29,535 nucleotides of DNA from CAG-791 sp964386925 (lineage in GTDB: Bacteria; Bacillota; Clostridia; Lachnospirales; Lachnospiraceae), in NCBI GenBank assembly GCA_964386925.1, contig CAYLUU010000018.1, positions 1 to 29,535 on the forward strand. The letters run 5' to 3'. This document shows positions 1 through 7,864 of the stretch, piece after piece (within the stretch, counting starts at the first letter, position 1; every line of letters begins with the position of its first letter). A model generated the notes under the pieces. It did not search any database. It was not told the DNA's origin and worked only from the letters and a program-made list of their open reading frames with translations. A program made the translations under genes and the position numbers.

Positions 1-199
1 GGCGATCCAATGGAATCGAACTTCCTTTTAGGAATGTTCTGATCATTTCTTTGTCCCTATTAAATAGGAACTCTTTTAAGAATTGATTCAGGGTTGCATT
101 TCTATTTGATTGTCACTATATGATTGAGAATGTTCCGCACTTCTTTCGAAGTGTTCCTGACTGGCAGGTTTCTTTTGTGTCGCTCGCATCAGCGGCAAC
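1..199 (-). other. Leader region downstream of the stable-RNA-type promoter
   Basis: This stretch has no credible gene on either strand. On the minus strand it would be the untranslated leader of the transcript starting near 199. It contains a small perfect hairpin, CACTTC-GAAA-GAAGTG (about 137-152), and short A-rich segments. I see no tRNA or rRNA body within it. The 200-512 interval holds only the promoter, its upstream A/T tract and about 270 bases in which I recognise nothing further. Confidence 0.4.
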
Positions 200-205
200 T
201 CGTTT

Positions 206-234
206 AAGATACCACTCAGCAGCTTTACTGTCAA
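206..234 (-). promoter_or_regulatory. Strong sigma-A promoter, probably of a stable RNA (rRNA) operon
   Basis: Read on the minus strand there is a perfect -35 TTGACA (234-229), a 17-base spacer and a -10 TATCTT (211-206). Just upstream is an A/T-rich tract (about 235-262) like an UP element. Transcription would start near 199 and leave the window at base 1. No reading frame lies downstream inside the window, and the style (TTGTTGACA, UP-like tract, long untranslated leader) is what is usually seen ahead of rRNA operons in Firmicutes. The RNA genes themselves are outside the window, so the rRNA assignment is inference. Confidence 0.6.
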
Positions 235-512
235 CAACTTTTTTAAAAGTTTTTGATCTTTTCAACTTGATCAGTCTTCATGACTGCTTCCGCATCATGT
301 CACACCTCTCAAGATGTCCTTATTCTGCTCTCGCGATGTCTGAAAGAATTGCTCCCTCAACAGCGATGAGTCGTATTCTAGCATTGGGTTTTCGCATTTG
401 CAAGGGAAAAATCAAGTTTTTGTAAAGCTTTTCATCAAGCCCCTAGACTTTGTGTTTCCCCGTCAAACCGGGCACTAATTTATTGTGTACATTGCTCAGG
501 AAAGTGTTGATA

Positions 513-902
513 CTAGTACAACAAGTACATCCGCAGAAGATATTCCCCCAGATAAAGAATAGCAAATCCCTCTATAAAGCCAGTCACCGCCCCCATTGCT
601 TTATCCAGTCCGGCCAGAATCGGGAGTCCGGCCAGAAATCGGATCGACGCCAGAATAACATGAACAATCTTATAGATCACTCCCAGGATGATCAGAAGCA
701 GCACTCCAATCAGTAAATTCGAGGTATTCCCACTGCGATATCCATTCAGCGCAGAAGACAGCAGTATCACTACCGTTACAGCTACCAGCAGTGAAATCAT
801 CTTCGAAACCAACCGGGCAAACCCTTTGTGTATCCCATGAATCGTCATTCCGGCCAGTATCAGAATATCTATTACAAGAATCAGTATCAAATACGATGTC
901 AC
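513..902 (-). CDS. CvpA-family-like small integral membrane protein
   Basis: A 129-residue, strongly hydrophobic protein with about four membrane segments (roughly residues 3-20, 30-50, 62-86 and 100-125) separated by short charged loops, including the sequence GIHKGFARLVSK after the first helix. This pattern (helix, then G-x-x-K/R-G-F) is typical of CvpA/colicin V production family proteins, whose exact role is unclear. The start is GTG at 902, preceded by GAGGTG seven bases upstream; this ribosome binding site overlaps the end of the DUF5711 gene. It is the last gene of the dnaX-ybaB-recR-galM run, only six bases after its neighbour, so it is surely cotranscribed with it. No clear terminator is visible downstream. 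The family call is moderate; the membrane nature is certain. Confidence 0.7.
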   Translation of the reverse strand: MTSYLILILVIDILILAGMTIHGIHKGFARLVSKMISLLVAVTVVILLSSALNGYRSGNTSNLLIGVLLLIILGVIYKIVHVILASIRFLAGLPILAGLDKAMGAVTGFIEGFAILYLGEYLLRMYLLY

Positions 903-908
903 TTGTCT

Positions 909-2174
909 TCACCTCAGCGTCATTTGTTCAATCCCGGTATCCGTCGCCAGATACAGCTTCCGAATCGTATCCTTTCTCGGGATCACAGCACGCACCGTGT
1001 CGTCAAAGTCCCCGCTGTAACGTTCCTTCCCTCCTACCGTATAGATAGAAAGGCTTGTATCGTTGTTCACATATATCGCTTTTCCCACGATCTGAATATT
1101 CGTAAAATCTTCATCCAGCATAATGGTTCCGGTCACTTCTCCCGACGCATCGTAAATTCTCAGCTCATACCGCTGATCTCCGTCCTCGTCCGCAAACAGG
1201 ATACCGATATAGCCATCGCCTGTATATACCGCTTTAACTTCATTGGTAAACAAAGCGTTGTTTCCGCTTGCCGGAATCTGCTTGCCTGTAAAGAAGGCAA
1301 TACGCGAATCCGAAACTGCAGCGCACACAGAATCGCTCAGATAAGCCGTCACCGGGAAAATCTCATTGTCGTAGTTAAATCCGCTGACGTTATTCTCTGC
1401 CACATTCTGTCCCACATCGCCAAAATTATAGAACGCTATGCTGCTGGTCACTCCGGTACTGTTAGTCAGCAAATGGGACACGCACACCAGCTCTCCGGAG
1501 GGAGACACAGACACGCTGACCGGATACCCGGACTGTGACATTGTTGTTTTGAAATAAGCAATTGTATTGCCTTCATTGTCAAACAGGTATACCCATGTAA
1601 CATCCGTATCCATCAGGACCGCCGCAACTTCGCCGCTCTCCGAAGCAGACAATGCCGCAATCGGCATGTTCGTGTTAATGGTTCCCAATGTCTCCGATGC
1701 ATTCTGCAGATAAATGGTGCTGCCGTTATAATCTCCGATCGCCAGAATGTCTCCCGCGCGCGACACCAGCGGCTTCTGCATCTCGTAAGAAACGCTCCAC
1801 ACCACATTCCCGCCCGCATTAATGCAGCTGGCGCCGTCCTTGCTGTAATAAACCACATTACTGCCAAGCGTCGTAAACGAGGTATCGTCCTGCGATGACA
1901 TTTCCATTACCGTGCTGACAGAGTAGCCGGAATACACCCGCTGGGATGCCAGGAACAATACCAATGCCAGAAACACTATCAGTGCCGCCGCAATTCCTGT
2001 CCAATGCAAAATAAGGCGCAGTATCTCTCTGCGCCTTTTCCATGTATTCTCACTGTCCTCGATCTCTTCATCGATGAAACTCTGCCCGTCGTCCTCTTCT
2101 TCGAAGTCGTCGTCATCGTAATCATCGCCCAGTGAAAATCTGCTATTCGGATTTCTGAAATCAATTACCGCCAT
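909..2174 (-). CDS. DUF5711-like membrane-anchored beta-propeller protein
   Basis: A 421-residue protein. Residues 1-45 are very acidic (runs of D and E) and cytoplasmic. Residues 46-54 are basic (KRRR), followed by a single membrane helix at about 55-78. The rest (about 80-421) is a series of short beta-strand-like repeats with motifs such as 'SPSGELVCVS' and 'GDYNGSTIYL', as in WD40/PQQ-type propellers, and would lie outside the membrane. I recognise this as the DUF5711 family, common in Lachnospiraceae and of unknown function. It starts with ATG six bases after galM and ends six bases before the CvpA-like gene; the pairing with a CvpA-like protein suggests a joint envelope role, which is inference. 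The acidic N-terminal tail is unusual for a membrane anchor and may contact basic cytosolic partners. Confidence 0.75.
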   Translation of the reverse strand: MAVIDFRNPNSRFSLGDDYDDDDFEEEDDGQSFIDEEIEDSENTWKRRREILRLILHWTGIAAALIVFLALVLFLASQRVYSGYSVSTVMEMSSQDDTSFTTLGSNVVYYSKDGASCINAGGNVVWSVSYEMQKPLVSRAGDILAIGDYNGSTIYLQNASETLGTINTNMPIAALSASESGEVAAVLMDTDVTWVYLFDNEGNTIAYFKTTMSQSGYPVSVSVSPSGELVCVSHLLTNSTGVTSSIAFYNFGDVGQNVAENNVSGFNYDNEIFPVTAYLSDSVCAAVSDSRIAFFTGKQIPASGNNALFTNEVKAVYTGDGYIGILFADEDGDQRYELRIYDASGEVTGTIMLDEDFTNIQIVGKAIYVNNDTSLSIYTVGGKERYSGDFDDTVRAVIPRKDTIRKLYLATDTGIEQMTLR

Positions 2175-2180
2175 TCAGAC

Positions 2181-3242
2181 TCAGTCCTGTCTCGTGCTGA
2201 AGCAATACATCGTTGTGGAATCATACACATGGTTCTCTCCGAACACGTAATTCGGGAAGTTCTCGTGGTGAATGGAATCCGGGTAATACTGGGTCTCCAG
2301 GCAGAATGCGCTGCGCTTGCCGTAGGTGGAATGCTCCTTGCCTCTGCCCTGCGGGCACTCAATAAAGTTTCCTGCGTAGAACTGTACCCCCGGAAGATTC
2401 GTATAAACATCCATCTGCCGCCCGGACTGCTTGCTGAACGCCGTTGCCGTGTGAATCAGGTCACTGCCGCCGTTCCATCCGTCAATGACAAAATTATGGT
2501 CATAGCCGCCTACCAGTTCCAGCTGCTCATAATCCTCGTTGATATCACGTCCGATTTCCTTGCTCTGCGTAAAATCCAAAGGTGTTCCGACAACGCTGCG
2601 AATCTCGCCGGTGGGGATTGCTCCCTCCCGTACCGGCGTAAATGCATGACAGTTCAGCTGCAGCTCCTGTCCTTCAATGCTGCCGGAATTATGTCCATTC
2701 AGGTTAAAGTAAGCATGGTTGGTCGGATTTATCACCATGTGACGATCTGATGTCGCATGATAATGAATCGAGAGCGCATTCTGGTCTGTCACAGAATAGG
2801 TGACCGTGAAATTCTTGTTGCCCGGAAGTCCCAGATCTCCTTCTGCCATCTCCAGCATAAAGGTGACAAAATTCTCGCCCTCCAGTGCCTTCCACATTCT
2901 CTTATGGCTGCCGCGTGTAAAGTCTGTATGCAGGTTATTCTCACCATCATTGACCGGCAGCTCTACCGTCTGCCCGTCCAGAACAAAACGTGCCCCTGCC
3001 GTACGGTTGGCAATCGGTGCGATCAATGCGCCAAAGAATACACTGTTCTCAAAATAACCCTCTGCCGTATCGAAGCCCAGAATGACATCCTGTACTGTTC
3101 CGTTCTTGTCCGGTACGAGCAGGTTCACCAGATTGGCGCCATAATCCGTCACTCTGGCACAGATCATTCCATTGTCAATCGTATAAATCGAAATTTCCTG
3201 TCCGTCTACGGTCTGTCCGAAATGTTCTCTTTTTACGCTCAT
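2181..3242 (-). CDS. galM: Aldose 1-epimerase (mutarotase)
   Basis: A 353-residue cytoplasmic enzyme that interconverts alpha and beta anomers of hexoses such as galactose and glucose. Family signatures are visible: NNLH near residues 102-105, the catalytic histidine in NPTNHAYFNL (H176), YDHNFVI (about 247-253), QFYAGNF (about 287-293) and the catalytic base in CLETQYYPDS (E316). The length is normal. I start at ATG 3242, which has GGGGG about six bases upstream; a TTG at 3257 in frame would add five residues and overlap recR but is less convincing. It sits between recR and the DUF5711 gene in one operon; there is no other galactose gene nearby, so it is probably a general housekeeping mutarotase. 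Confidence 0.92.
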   Translation of the reverse strand: MSVKREHFGQTVDGQEISIYTIDNGMICARVTDYGANLVNLLVPDKNGTVQDVILGFDTAEGYFENSVFFGALIAPIANRTAGARFVLDGQTVELPVNDGENNLHTDFTRGSHKRMWKALEGENFVTFMLEMAEGDLGLPGNKNFTVTYSVTDQNALSIHYHATSDRHMVINPTNHAYFNLNGHNSGSIEGQELQLNCHAFTPVREGAIPTGEIRSVVGTPLDFTQSKEIGRDINEDYEQLELVGGYDHNFVIDGWNGGSDLIHTATAFSKQSGRQMDVYTNLPGVQFYAGNFIECPQGRGKEHSTYGKRSAFCLETQYYPDSIHHENFPNYVFGENHVYDSTTMYCFSTRQD

Positions 3243-3253
3243 GACTACCCCCT

Positions 3254-3853
3254 TCAAAGCTCCTTGCGGCCTTCCAGTGCCCGCAAGAGCGTTACCTCAT
3301 CAATATATTCCAGATCGCCGCCAACCGGGACGCCGCTGGCAATACGTGTCACCTTAATTCCTGTAGGCTTGATCAGTTTGCTGATATACATCGCCGTCGT
3401 CTCGCCTTCCAGACTGGAATTCGTCGCAATGATAACTTCCTGCACAGTATCATCCTGCAGCCGCTGCATCAGCTCCTTGAGCCGGATGTCCTGCGGTCCG
3501 ATGCCCAGCATGGGCGAAATGGCCCCATGCAGAACATGATAGGCACCTTTGTATTTGCCCGTTTTCTCATAGGCTGCCAGATCGCGGGGATTCTCTACCA
3601 CCATAATGGTGCTGTGATCGCGCCCCTCGTCTGCACAGATCGGGCAAACCTCTGTATCCGTCAGGTTCTGGCAGAATTTGCAGTAACACACGTGCTCTTT
3701 GGCCTCCAGAATGGATTCCGACAGCTTTTTCACCCGCTCCGGTGACATCCCGATGATGTAAAAAGCAAGCCGCTGCGCAGACTTATTCCCAATTCCAGGC
3801 AGAGCTGCCAGCTCATCGATCAGATGATTGATATGTCCGCTGTAAAGGTTCAC
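3254..3853 (-). CDS. recR: Recombination protein RecR
   Basis: A 199-residue protein of normal length that acts with RecF and RecO in loading RecA on gapped DNA. It has the N-terminal helix-hairpin-helix (ALPGIGNKSAQRLA, residues 17-30), a four-cysteine zinc finger (C58, C61, C70, C73) and the Toprim domain starting at about residue 80 (VVENPRDL, then TNSSLEGETTA), ending with GVPVGGDLEYIDEVTL. It starts at GTG 3853, one base after the TGA of ybaB (TGA-A-GTG), so translation is very likely coupled; the family N-terminus (NLYSGHINHLIDEL) fits this start. The ybaB-recR pairing next to dnaX is a widely conserved bacterial arrangement. Confidence 0.97.
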   Translation of the reverse strand: MNLYSGHINHLIDELAALPGIGNKSAQRLAFYIIGMSPERVKKLSESILEAKEHVCYCKFCQNLTDTEVCPICADEGRDHSTIMVVENPRDLAAYEKTGKYKGAYHVLHGAISPMLGIGPQDIRLKELMQRLQDDTVQEVIIATNSSLEGETTAMYISKLIKPTGIKVTRIASGVPVGGDLEYIDEVTLLRALEGRKEL

Positions 3854-3854
3854 T

Positions 3855-4193
3855 TCAAAAGCCCAGTCCGCCGGTCATGCCGCCGAAGAGCTTCTCGCTC
3901 TCCGCATCCACCTGCTGCATCGCACTGTTCAATGCCGCAACAATCATATCCTGCAGAGTCTCCACGTCCTCCGGATCCACCGCGTCCTTCTCGATTGTCA
4001 GGTCCTTGATTTCCTTGGTTCCCAGAATCGTAACCGAGACTGCTCCGCCGCCGGCTGTACCCTTGAACTCCTTCTCATCCAGAGCCTTTTTGCCCTCCTG
4101 CATCTGATTCTGCATACGCTGTGCCTGCTTCAGAAGGTTGTTCATATTGCCAGGCATGCCCATGGCACCGCCAAATCCGCTTCGTTTGCTCAT
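3855..4193 (-). CDS. ybaB: YbaB/EbfC nucleoid-associated protein
   Basis: A 112-residue protein of the YbaB/EbfC family, a small dimeric DNA-binding protein. Visible features are the N-terminal glycine/methionine-rich leader (GFGGAMGMPGNMNNLLKQAQ), the helix with KQAQRMQNQMQEGKKALDEKEF, the strand GGGAVSVTILGTKEIKDLTIE and a C-terminal helix ending in a glycine-rich tail (LFGGMTGGLGF). The start is ATG 4193 with GAGGT about seven bases upstream. It lies between dnaX and recR, the classical gene order. The 174-base gap to dnaX holds a copy of the dispersed palindromic repeat (4241-4342), so it may have its own expression signals. Confidence 0.95.
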   Translation of the reverse strand: MSKRSGFGGAMGMPGNMNNLLKQAQRMQNQMQEGKKALDEKEFKGTAGGGAVSVTILGTKEIKDLTIEKDAVDPEDVETLQDMIVAALNSAMQQVDAESEKLFGGMTGGLGF

Positions 4194-4240
4194 TTTCTTA
4201 CCTCGTTTCGTTCACGTCCTTATCTCGGACATTAAATTCT

Positions 4241-4342
4241 TGTAACTATTCAGCCGCCAGCACACTCTCAAAATTATGTGATGACACTTTCCCGATCATA
4301 TCAAAATTCGTATCTATTCAGCACCCGTATCTCGATTTTGAC
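4241..4342. repeat. Dispersed palindromic repeat, copy 1 (degenerate, two ends)
   Basis: In the dnaX-ybaB gap. On the plus strand it has TGTAACTATTCAG at 4241-4253 and a second, similar end, CTATTCAGCACCCG, at 4314-4327, followed by TATCTCGATTTTG, which matches the end of copy 3. The two ends are in the same orientation, so this looks like a remnant of two copies or a rearranged copy. It lies 48 bases upstream of the ybaB start. Confidence 0.55.
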
Positions 4343-4367
4343 ACCCAAATTCTCCAAAGAGGGATTC

Positions 4368-6164
4368 TCAAAGTGTATCATCCTCTTCGATTTCCATCTG
4401 TATCGCGGACGTATTCACCACGCTGCGCAGATCCTCATAATTGTCCGAGAAACTCTTACCCTTGTCAAGGAATTTGTACCTGACCGGGATCTGTCTGCCT
4501 GTCTTCGCAGCCAGATAATCCGAGACGAATTTCGCGTTCTGTGCGCTCTCGCTGCCCATGAAATAATCAGCCTCCAGGAAGCCCTCCAGCACGATAAGAA
4601 GCGTTCCCTCTTCCGTCACCGTAGGATGTGCCTTCTGCAGACAGATCTTCGTATAATGCTCCTCCGGCGGAATAGCTGCAATCAGCTGATCCCATTTCCC
4701 TGCCAGAATTTTCAGTTCTTCCGGAAGTACCGCCGGCAAGTGATTCCGCGGCTGTGTTCCTTGCTCTGTTCCCGCATTCGATTCGGCTCCATTTACCGTT
4801 CCGCCTTCTCCTGCCGATGCGTATGCCGCTCCATCTGCTGCATTTTGGTTCCCTGCAGATCCAGATGGATTTTCACCTGCAACGAGTACCGGCTGTGACG
4901 AGGTCATCCCGGCACTACCTGCTGCCGTTCCCTGTACGCCAAGGCCAAATATCCCGCTGCCGCCCGGCATGCCGTTCCCCACTGCTGCCAGCTGATCCTC
5001 CAGGGAACGAATCCGTTCCTCTAAGGTCAGAACCTTCGTCTGTATGTCACGGCTCACATCCATGGACGGCTCGCACAGACGCACAATGGCCGCCTCGGTC
5101 AGAACTCTTCGATTGGCTGAGTAACGAATCTGCTCCGTCAGGCCGGAGAAGACATTTACGTACCTAACGATTTCATTCAGTTCCGATGCTCTGGCATCCT
5201 CAATCATTCGCTGCAGATGATCCTGTGAGACGTCCAGTGCAGATGCCGTCTCCTCCGATGCCTTCAGGAGCATGACGTTCCGCAGGTATCCGATATAGTC
5301 CGTCACGAACTGCATCAGCTCACGTCCTTGATCCAGAATCTGATTCAATATCTCCAGAGCACCTCGGACGTCCTTCCGGTGGACACAGCGATACAGATCA
5401 CTGAATACTCGTGCATCCACGGCGCCCAGGATTTCCAGCGTGCGGTCATAGGTCAGCACTTCATTCCCATAGTTGAAGGCATTGCACTGATCCAATATAG
5501 ACAGGCCATCACGCATGGACCCGTCCGCCGCTGAAGCAATGAAGCGGATTGCCTGCTCTTCGGCCTGGATCTGTTCCTTTTCACAGACCGCCTTCAAACG
5601 ATCGGCAATGGTTGCCACTGACATTCTGCCAAAGTCATATCTCTGGCAGCGCGAGAGGATGGTCACCGGCAGCTTGTTCGGTTCCGTGGTGCACAGAATA
5701 AACACCGCATATTCCGGCGGCTCCTCCAACGTTTTCAGAAGTGCATTGAAGGCCGGGGTCGACAGCATGTGGACCTCATCGATAATGAACACGCGATATC
5801 GGCCCTGCGTCGGTGAATAGGAAACCTGTTCAATGATGCTGCGGATGTCATCCACACCGTTGTTGCTGGCGGCATCCATCTCCACCACATTCAGATCTGC
5901 ATTTTCCGCGATCGCACGGCAGGTCGGACATTCCCCGCACGGGTTACCGTCCACCGGATGTTCGCAGTTCACCGCCTTGGCGAAAATCTTGGCGATGGTC
6001 GTTTTACCCGTTCCGCGGGTCCCGCAGAACAGGTAGCTGTGTCCAATCCGCCCGGAATTGATTTGATTTTTGATGGTTTTCACGATCGCATCACGACCGC
6101 AGACATCCTCGAATGTCTGCGGTCGGTATTTGCGATACAGGGCTAAATAATGTGTATCAGTCAT
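4368..6164 (-). CDS. dnaX: DNA polymerase III subunits gamma/tau
   Basis: A 598-residue clamp-loader ATPase that loads the sliding clamp and organises the replicase. It opens with YLALYRKYRPQTFEDVCG, has the Walker A motif GTRGTGKT (residues 48-55), a zinc-binding module (C67, C76, C79, C82), Walker B FIIDEVHML (D129, E130) and the TILSRCQRYDF sensor segment. Domain III runs to about residue 370. The rest is a low-complexity linker rich in Gly, Ala and Ser (about 400-470) and a C-terminal tau-like domain that ends in acidic residues (EEDDTL). Length fits the Firmicutes form. The start is ATG 6164 with a modest GAGAG five bases upstream. I see no obvious A-rich slippery site, so one product is likely. 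Confidence 0.96.
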   Translation of the reverse strand: MTDTHYLALYRKYRPQTFEDVCGRDAIVKTIKNQINSGRIGHSYLFCGTRGTGKTTIAKIFAKAVNCEHPVDGNPCGECPTCRAIAENADLNVVEMDAASNNGVDDIRSIIEQVSYSPTQGRYRVFIIDEVHMLSTPAFNALLKTLEEPPEYAVFILCTTEPNKLPVTILSRCQRYDFGRMSVATIADRLKAVCEKEQIQAEEQAIRFIASAADGSMRDGLSILDQCNAFNYGNEVLTYDRTLEILGAVDARVFSDLYRCVHRKDVRGALEILNQILDQGRELMQFVTDYIGYLRNVMLLKASEETASALDVSQDHLQRMIEDARASELNEIVRYVNVFSGLTEQIRYSANRRVLTEAAIVRLCEPSMDVSRDIQTKVLTLEERIRSLEDQLAAVGNGMPGGSGIFGLGVQGTAAGSAGMTSSQPVLVAGENPSGSAGNQNAADGAAYASAGEGGTVNGAESNAGTEQGTQPRNHLPAVLPEELKILAGKWDQLIAAIPPEEHYTKICLQKAHPTVTEEGTLLIVLEGFLEADYFMGSESAQNAKFVSDYLAAKTGRQIPVRYKFLDKGKSFSDNYEDLRSVVNTSAIQMEIEEDDTL

Positions 6165-6265
6165 GCAATTCTCTCACGTGTTATGCAAGGAGAAATCCGC
6201 GCATACGGTTTCTCCGCCGCTCGGAGCAAAACGTCAGCGCCGCTGCCATTTCACTCCCGGCAAAA

Positions 6266-6289
6266 TGAAAATACCGCCAGGCATTTTCA
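6266..6289 (-). terminator. Hairpin after pfkA, likely terminator
   Basis: Just past the pfkA stop. On the minus strand TGAAAATGCC, loop TGGC, GGTATTTTCA form a 10-bp stem with one mismatch, followed by TTTTG. The U-tract is short, so termination may be partial. It separates pfkA from dnaX. Confidence 0.5.
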
Positions 6290-6300
6290 TGGTGTACCAA

Positions 6301-7377
6301 TCAATCTCCGAAGCAAACTCCCAGAAGCTTTGCCTGTTCAATAATATCCGACTTCGGGTCCAGGGTCTTGAGCTTGCCGGCAACCTCCTCCAGCGGAACC
6401 TTTACCATCTGGCGATGCTTGTATCCCACCATGCAGCCGAATTCGCCATTCAGGATAAAGCGACCTGCCTCAGCTCCGAGACGACTTGCAAATACGCGGT
6501 CATACGGGCAAGGCTCACCGCCGCGCTGTACATGCCCGGGAACGGTAACGCGAACCTCGCGTCCGGTTTTCTTCGTGATCAGATCTGCAATTTCGTAGGA
6601 AACCGACGGATATTTATAATTTGCCAGCTTTTTCTTATATTCCTTCTTGGTCAGCTTGGCATCCTCTTGGGAAATCGCGCCCTCTGCCACCACAATAATG
6701 GTAAAGCGACTGCCGTTGGCGTCACGCTCCTCGATTTTATCCACCACTTTATTGATATCAAACGGAATCTCCGGCAGCAAAATAATATCTGCGCCGCCAG
6801 CCATTCCTGCATTCAGCGGAAGCCAGCCCACTTTATGTCCCATGATTTCCACGATGAATACGCGTCCATGGGAGGATGCCGTCGTGTGAATCTGGTCAAT
6901 GGCCGTGGTCGCAATATTTACCGCACTCTGGAAGCCGAACGTCATGTCCGTTCCCCAGAGGTCGTTGTCAATCGTCTTCGGCAGTGTAATGACATTCAGA
7001 CCCTCCTGAGACAGAAGGTTTGCCGTCTTCGTGGAGCCGTTGCCGCCGAGCATCACAAGGCAGCTCAGCTGCAGCTTGTAGTAGGTCTGCTTCATGGCCT
7101 CTACCTTATCCAGACCATTCTCATCTGGCTCATGAATGGTCTTGAAGGGCACGCGGCTCGTTCCCAGAATGGTGCCGCCCCGCGTCAGAATGCCGGAGAA
7201 ATCTGCCCCCGTCAGCATCCGGAAGTGCCCATAGATCAGTCCCTTGTAGCCATCCTCAAAGCCATAGATTTCATACGGCTCCTTGCAATTGTTCTGAATC
7301 ACCTTTACCACGCCGCGCATGGCAGCATTCAGTGCCTGACAGTCTCCCCCGCTGGTCAGCATTCCGATTCTGAGCAT
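6301..7377 (-). CDS. pfkA: 6-phosphofructokinase, Lachnospiraceae-type, atypical phosphoryl-donor site
   Basis: A 358-residue glycolytic enzyme that phosphorylates fructose 6-phosphate to the 1,6-bisphosphate. The start MLRIGMLTSGGDCQALNA (ATG 7377) is preceded by AAGGAGGGC, which is better than the longer in-frame start at 7440. The donor-binding loop is GGNGS (residues 111-115) and the catalytic loop is PKTIDND (133-139, catalytic D137). Relative to E. coli PfkA (GGDGS and PGTIDND), N113 replaces the Mg-linked Asp103, G114 matches Gly104 and K134 replaces Gly124. Gly at 104 is the ATP-type residue, while Lys at 124 is found in PPi enzymes but also in some ATP enzymes. Donor specificity therefore cannot be fixed from sequence. 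It is divergent from tRNA-Ser and followed by a hairpin. Confidence 0.93.
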   Translation of the reverse strand: MLRIGMLTSGGDCQALNAAMRGVVKVIQNNCKEPYEIYGFEDGYKGLIYGHFRMLTGADFSGILTRGGTILGTSRVPFKTIHEPDENGLDKVEAMKQTYYKLQLSCLVMLGGNGSTKTANLLSQEGLNVITLPKTIDNDLWGTDMTFGFQSAVNIATTAIDQIHTTASSHGRVFIVEIMGHKVGWLPLNAGMAGGADIILLPEIPFDINKVVDKIEERDANGSRFTIIVVAEGAISQEDAKLTKKEYKKKLANYKYPSVSYEIADLITKKTGREVRVTVPGHVQRGGEPCPYDRVFASRLGAEAGRFILNGEFGCMVGYKHRQMVKVPLEEVAGKLKTLDPKSDIIEQAKLLGVCFGD

Positions 7378-7475
7378 CTCGTAGCCCTCCTTCGTCGTAC
7401 CCTCATATTCCGTATATTCTATATTCCGCACATCATGCATCTGCTCCGCATAGTTCCGTGCGTTTCGTAAATGCT

Positions 7476-7481
7476 ATTATA
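7476..7481 (-). promoter_or_regulatory. -10 box of a probable pfkA promoter
   Basis: On the minus strand TATAAT lies about 100 bases upstream of the pfkA start in an A/T-rich stretch (TTGTATAG just upstream of it). No good -35 is found at 16-18 bases, so this is tentative. Confidence 0.35.
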
Positions 7482-7540
7482 CTATACAAAATTAGCGGTT
7501 ACTACGTTGCCGCTTGCAGACTGGTATGTAACTTTTCCAC

Positions 7541-7569
7541 TTGCGCCGTGGTCCTGCTTCCCTTATAAT
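7541..7569 (+). promoter_or_regulatory. Promoter of tRNA-Ser
   Basis: TTGCGC at 7541-7546, a 17-base spacer and TATAAT at 7564-7569, placing the start near 7576, some 20 bases ahead of the tRNA. Confidence 0.7.
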
Positions 7570-7596
7570 GATATTCGCTGTCACACAGGCAGTGAT

Positions 7597-7684
7597 GGAG
7601 GATTACCCAAGTGGTCGAAGGGGGCGCACTCGAAATGCGTTAGGCCGGTCAAACGGTGCGAGGGTTCGAATCCCTTGTCCTCCG
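7597..7684 (+). tRNA. tRNA-Ser (anticodon CGA)
   Basis: An 88-base type II tRNA. The acceptor stem pairs GGAGGAT with GTCCTCC (one G-T wobble), with discriminator G at 7684. The anticodon loop is CTCGAAA on a CGCA/TGCG stem, giving CGA (reads UCG). A long variable arm follows, then the T-loop GGGTTCGAATCCC. CCA is not encoded. It has its own promoter and terminator. Confidence 0.95.
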
Positions 7685-7695
7685 CGGTTATGCAG

Positions 7696-7725
7696 ACGCT
7701 GGTACGTTTCGTACCGGCGTTTTTT
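7696..7725 (+). terminator. Intrinsic terminator after tRNA-Ser
   Basis: ACGCTGGTACG, loop TTT, CGTACCGGCGT (11-bp stem with one G-T pair) followed by a run of T. It ends 12 bases or so after the tRNA. Confidence 0.85.
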
Positions 7726-7744
7726 AGTGTCTTTTTATTATTCG

Positions 7745-7773
7745 TTCACCATTCCCACATGTTATCCTATATC
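7745..7773 (+). promoter_or_regulatory. Candidate promoter of the MATE transporter gene
   Basis: TTCACC (7745-7750), 17 bases, TATATC (7768-7773), just after the tRNA-Ser terminator and about 85 bases before the MATE start. Matches to consensus are imperfect. Confidence 0.35.
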
Positions 7774-7864
7774 TGTATGCGCTTATATGGCTATGGCACC
7801 ATGGCGGAGTGCGAATTTGACGTGTATCGACGGATACCAGACAGAAATAGGGAAGGACATTATC

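Noticed and set aside
1..30. Reverse strand contains GTTCGATTC, like a tRNA T-loop
   Set aside because: The flanking bases do not form a T-stem, and no acceptor or anticodon arm is found in the neighbouring 80 bases.
120..425. 101-residue open frame on the plus strand
   Set aside because: It reads through the minus-strand promoter and leader, has no ribosome binding site and no family resemblance.
4368..6164. Programmed frameshift in dnaX giving a short gamma form
   Set aside because: I could not find an A-AAA-AAG-like slippery run followed by a stem in the coding strand.
7541..7864. N-terminal extension of the MATE transporter frame
   Set aside because: It would translate through the tRNA-Ser gene and its terminator; ATG 7865 has a good ribosome binding site.
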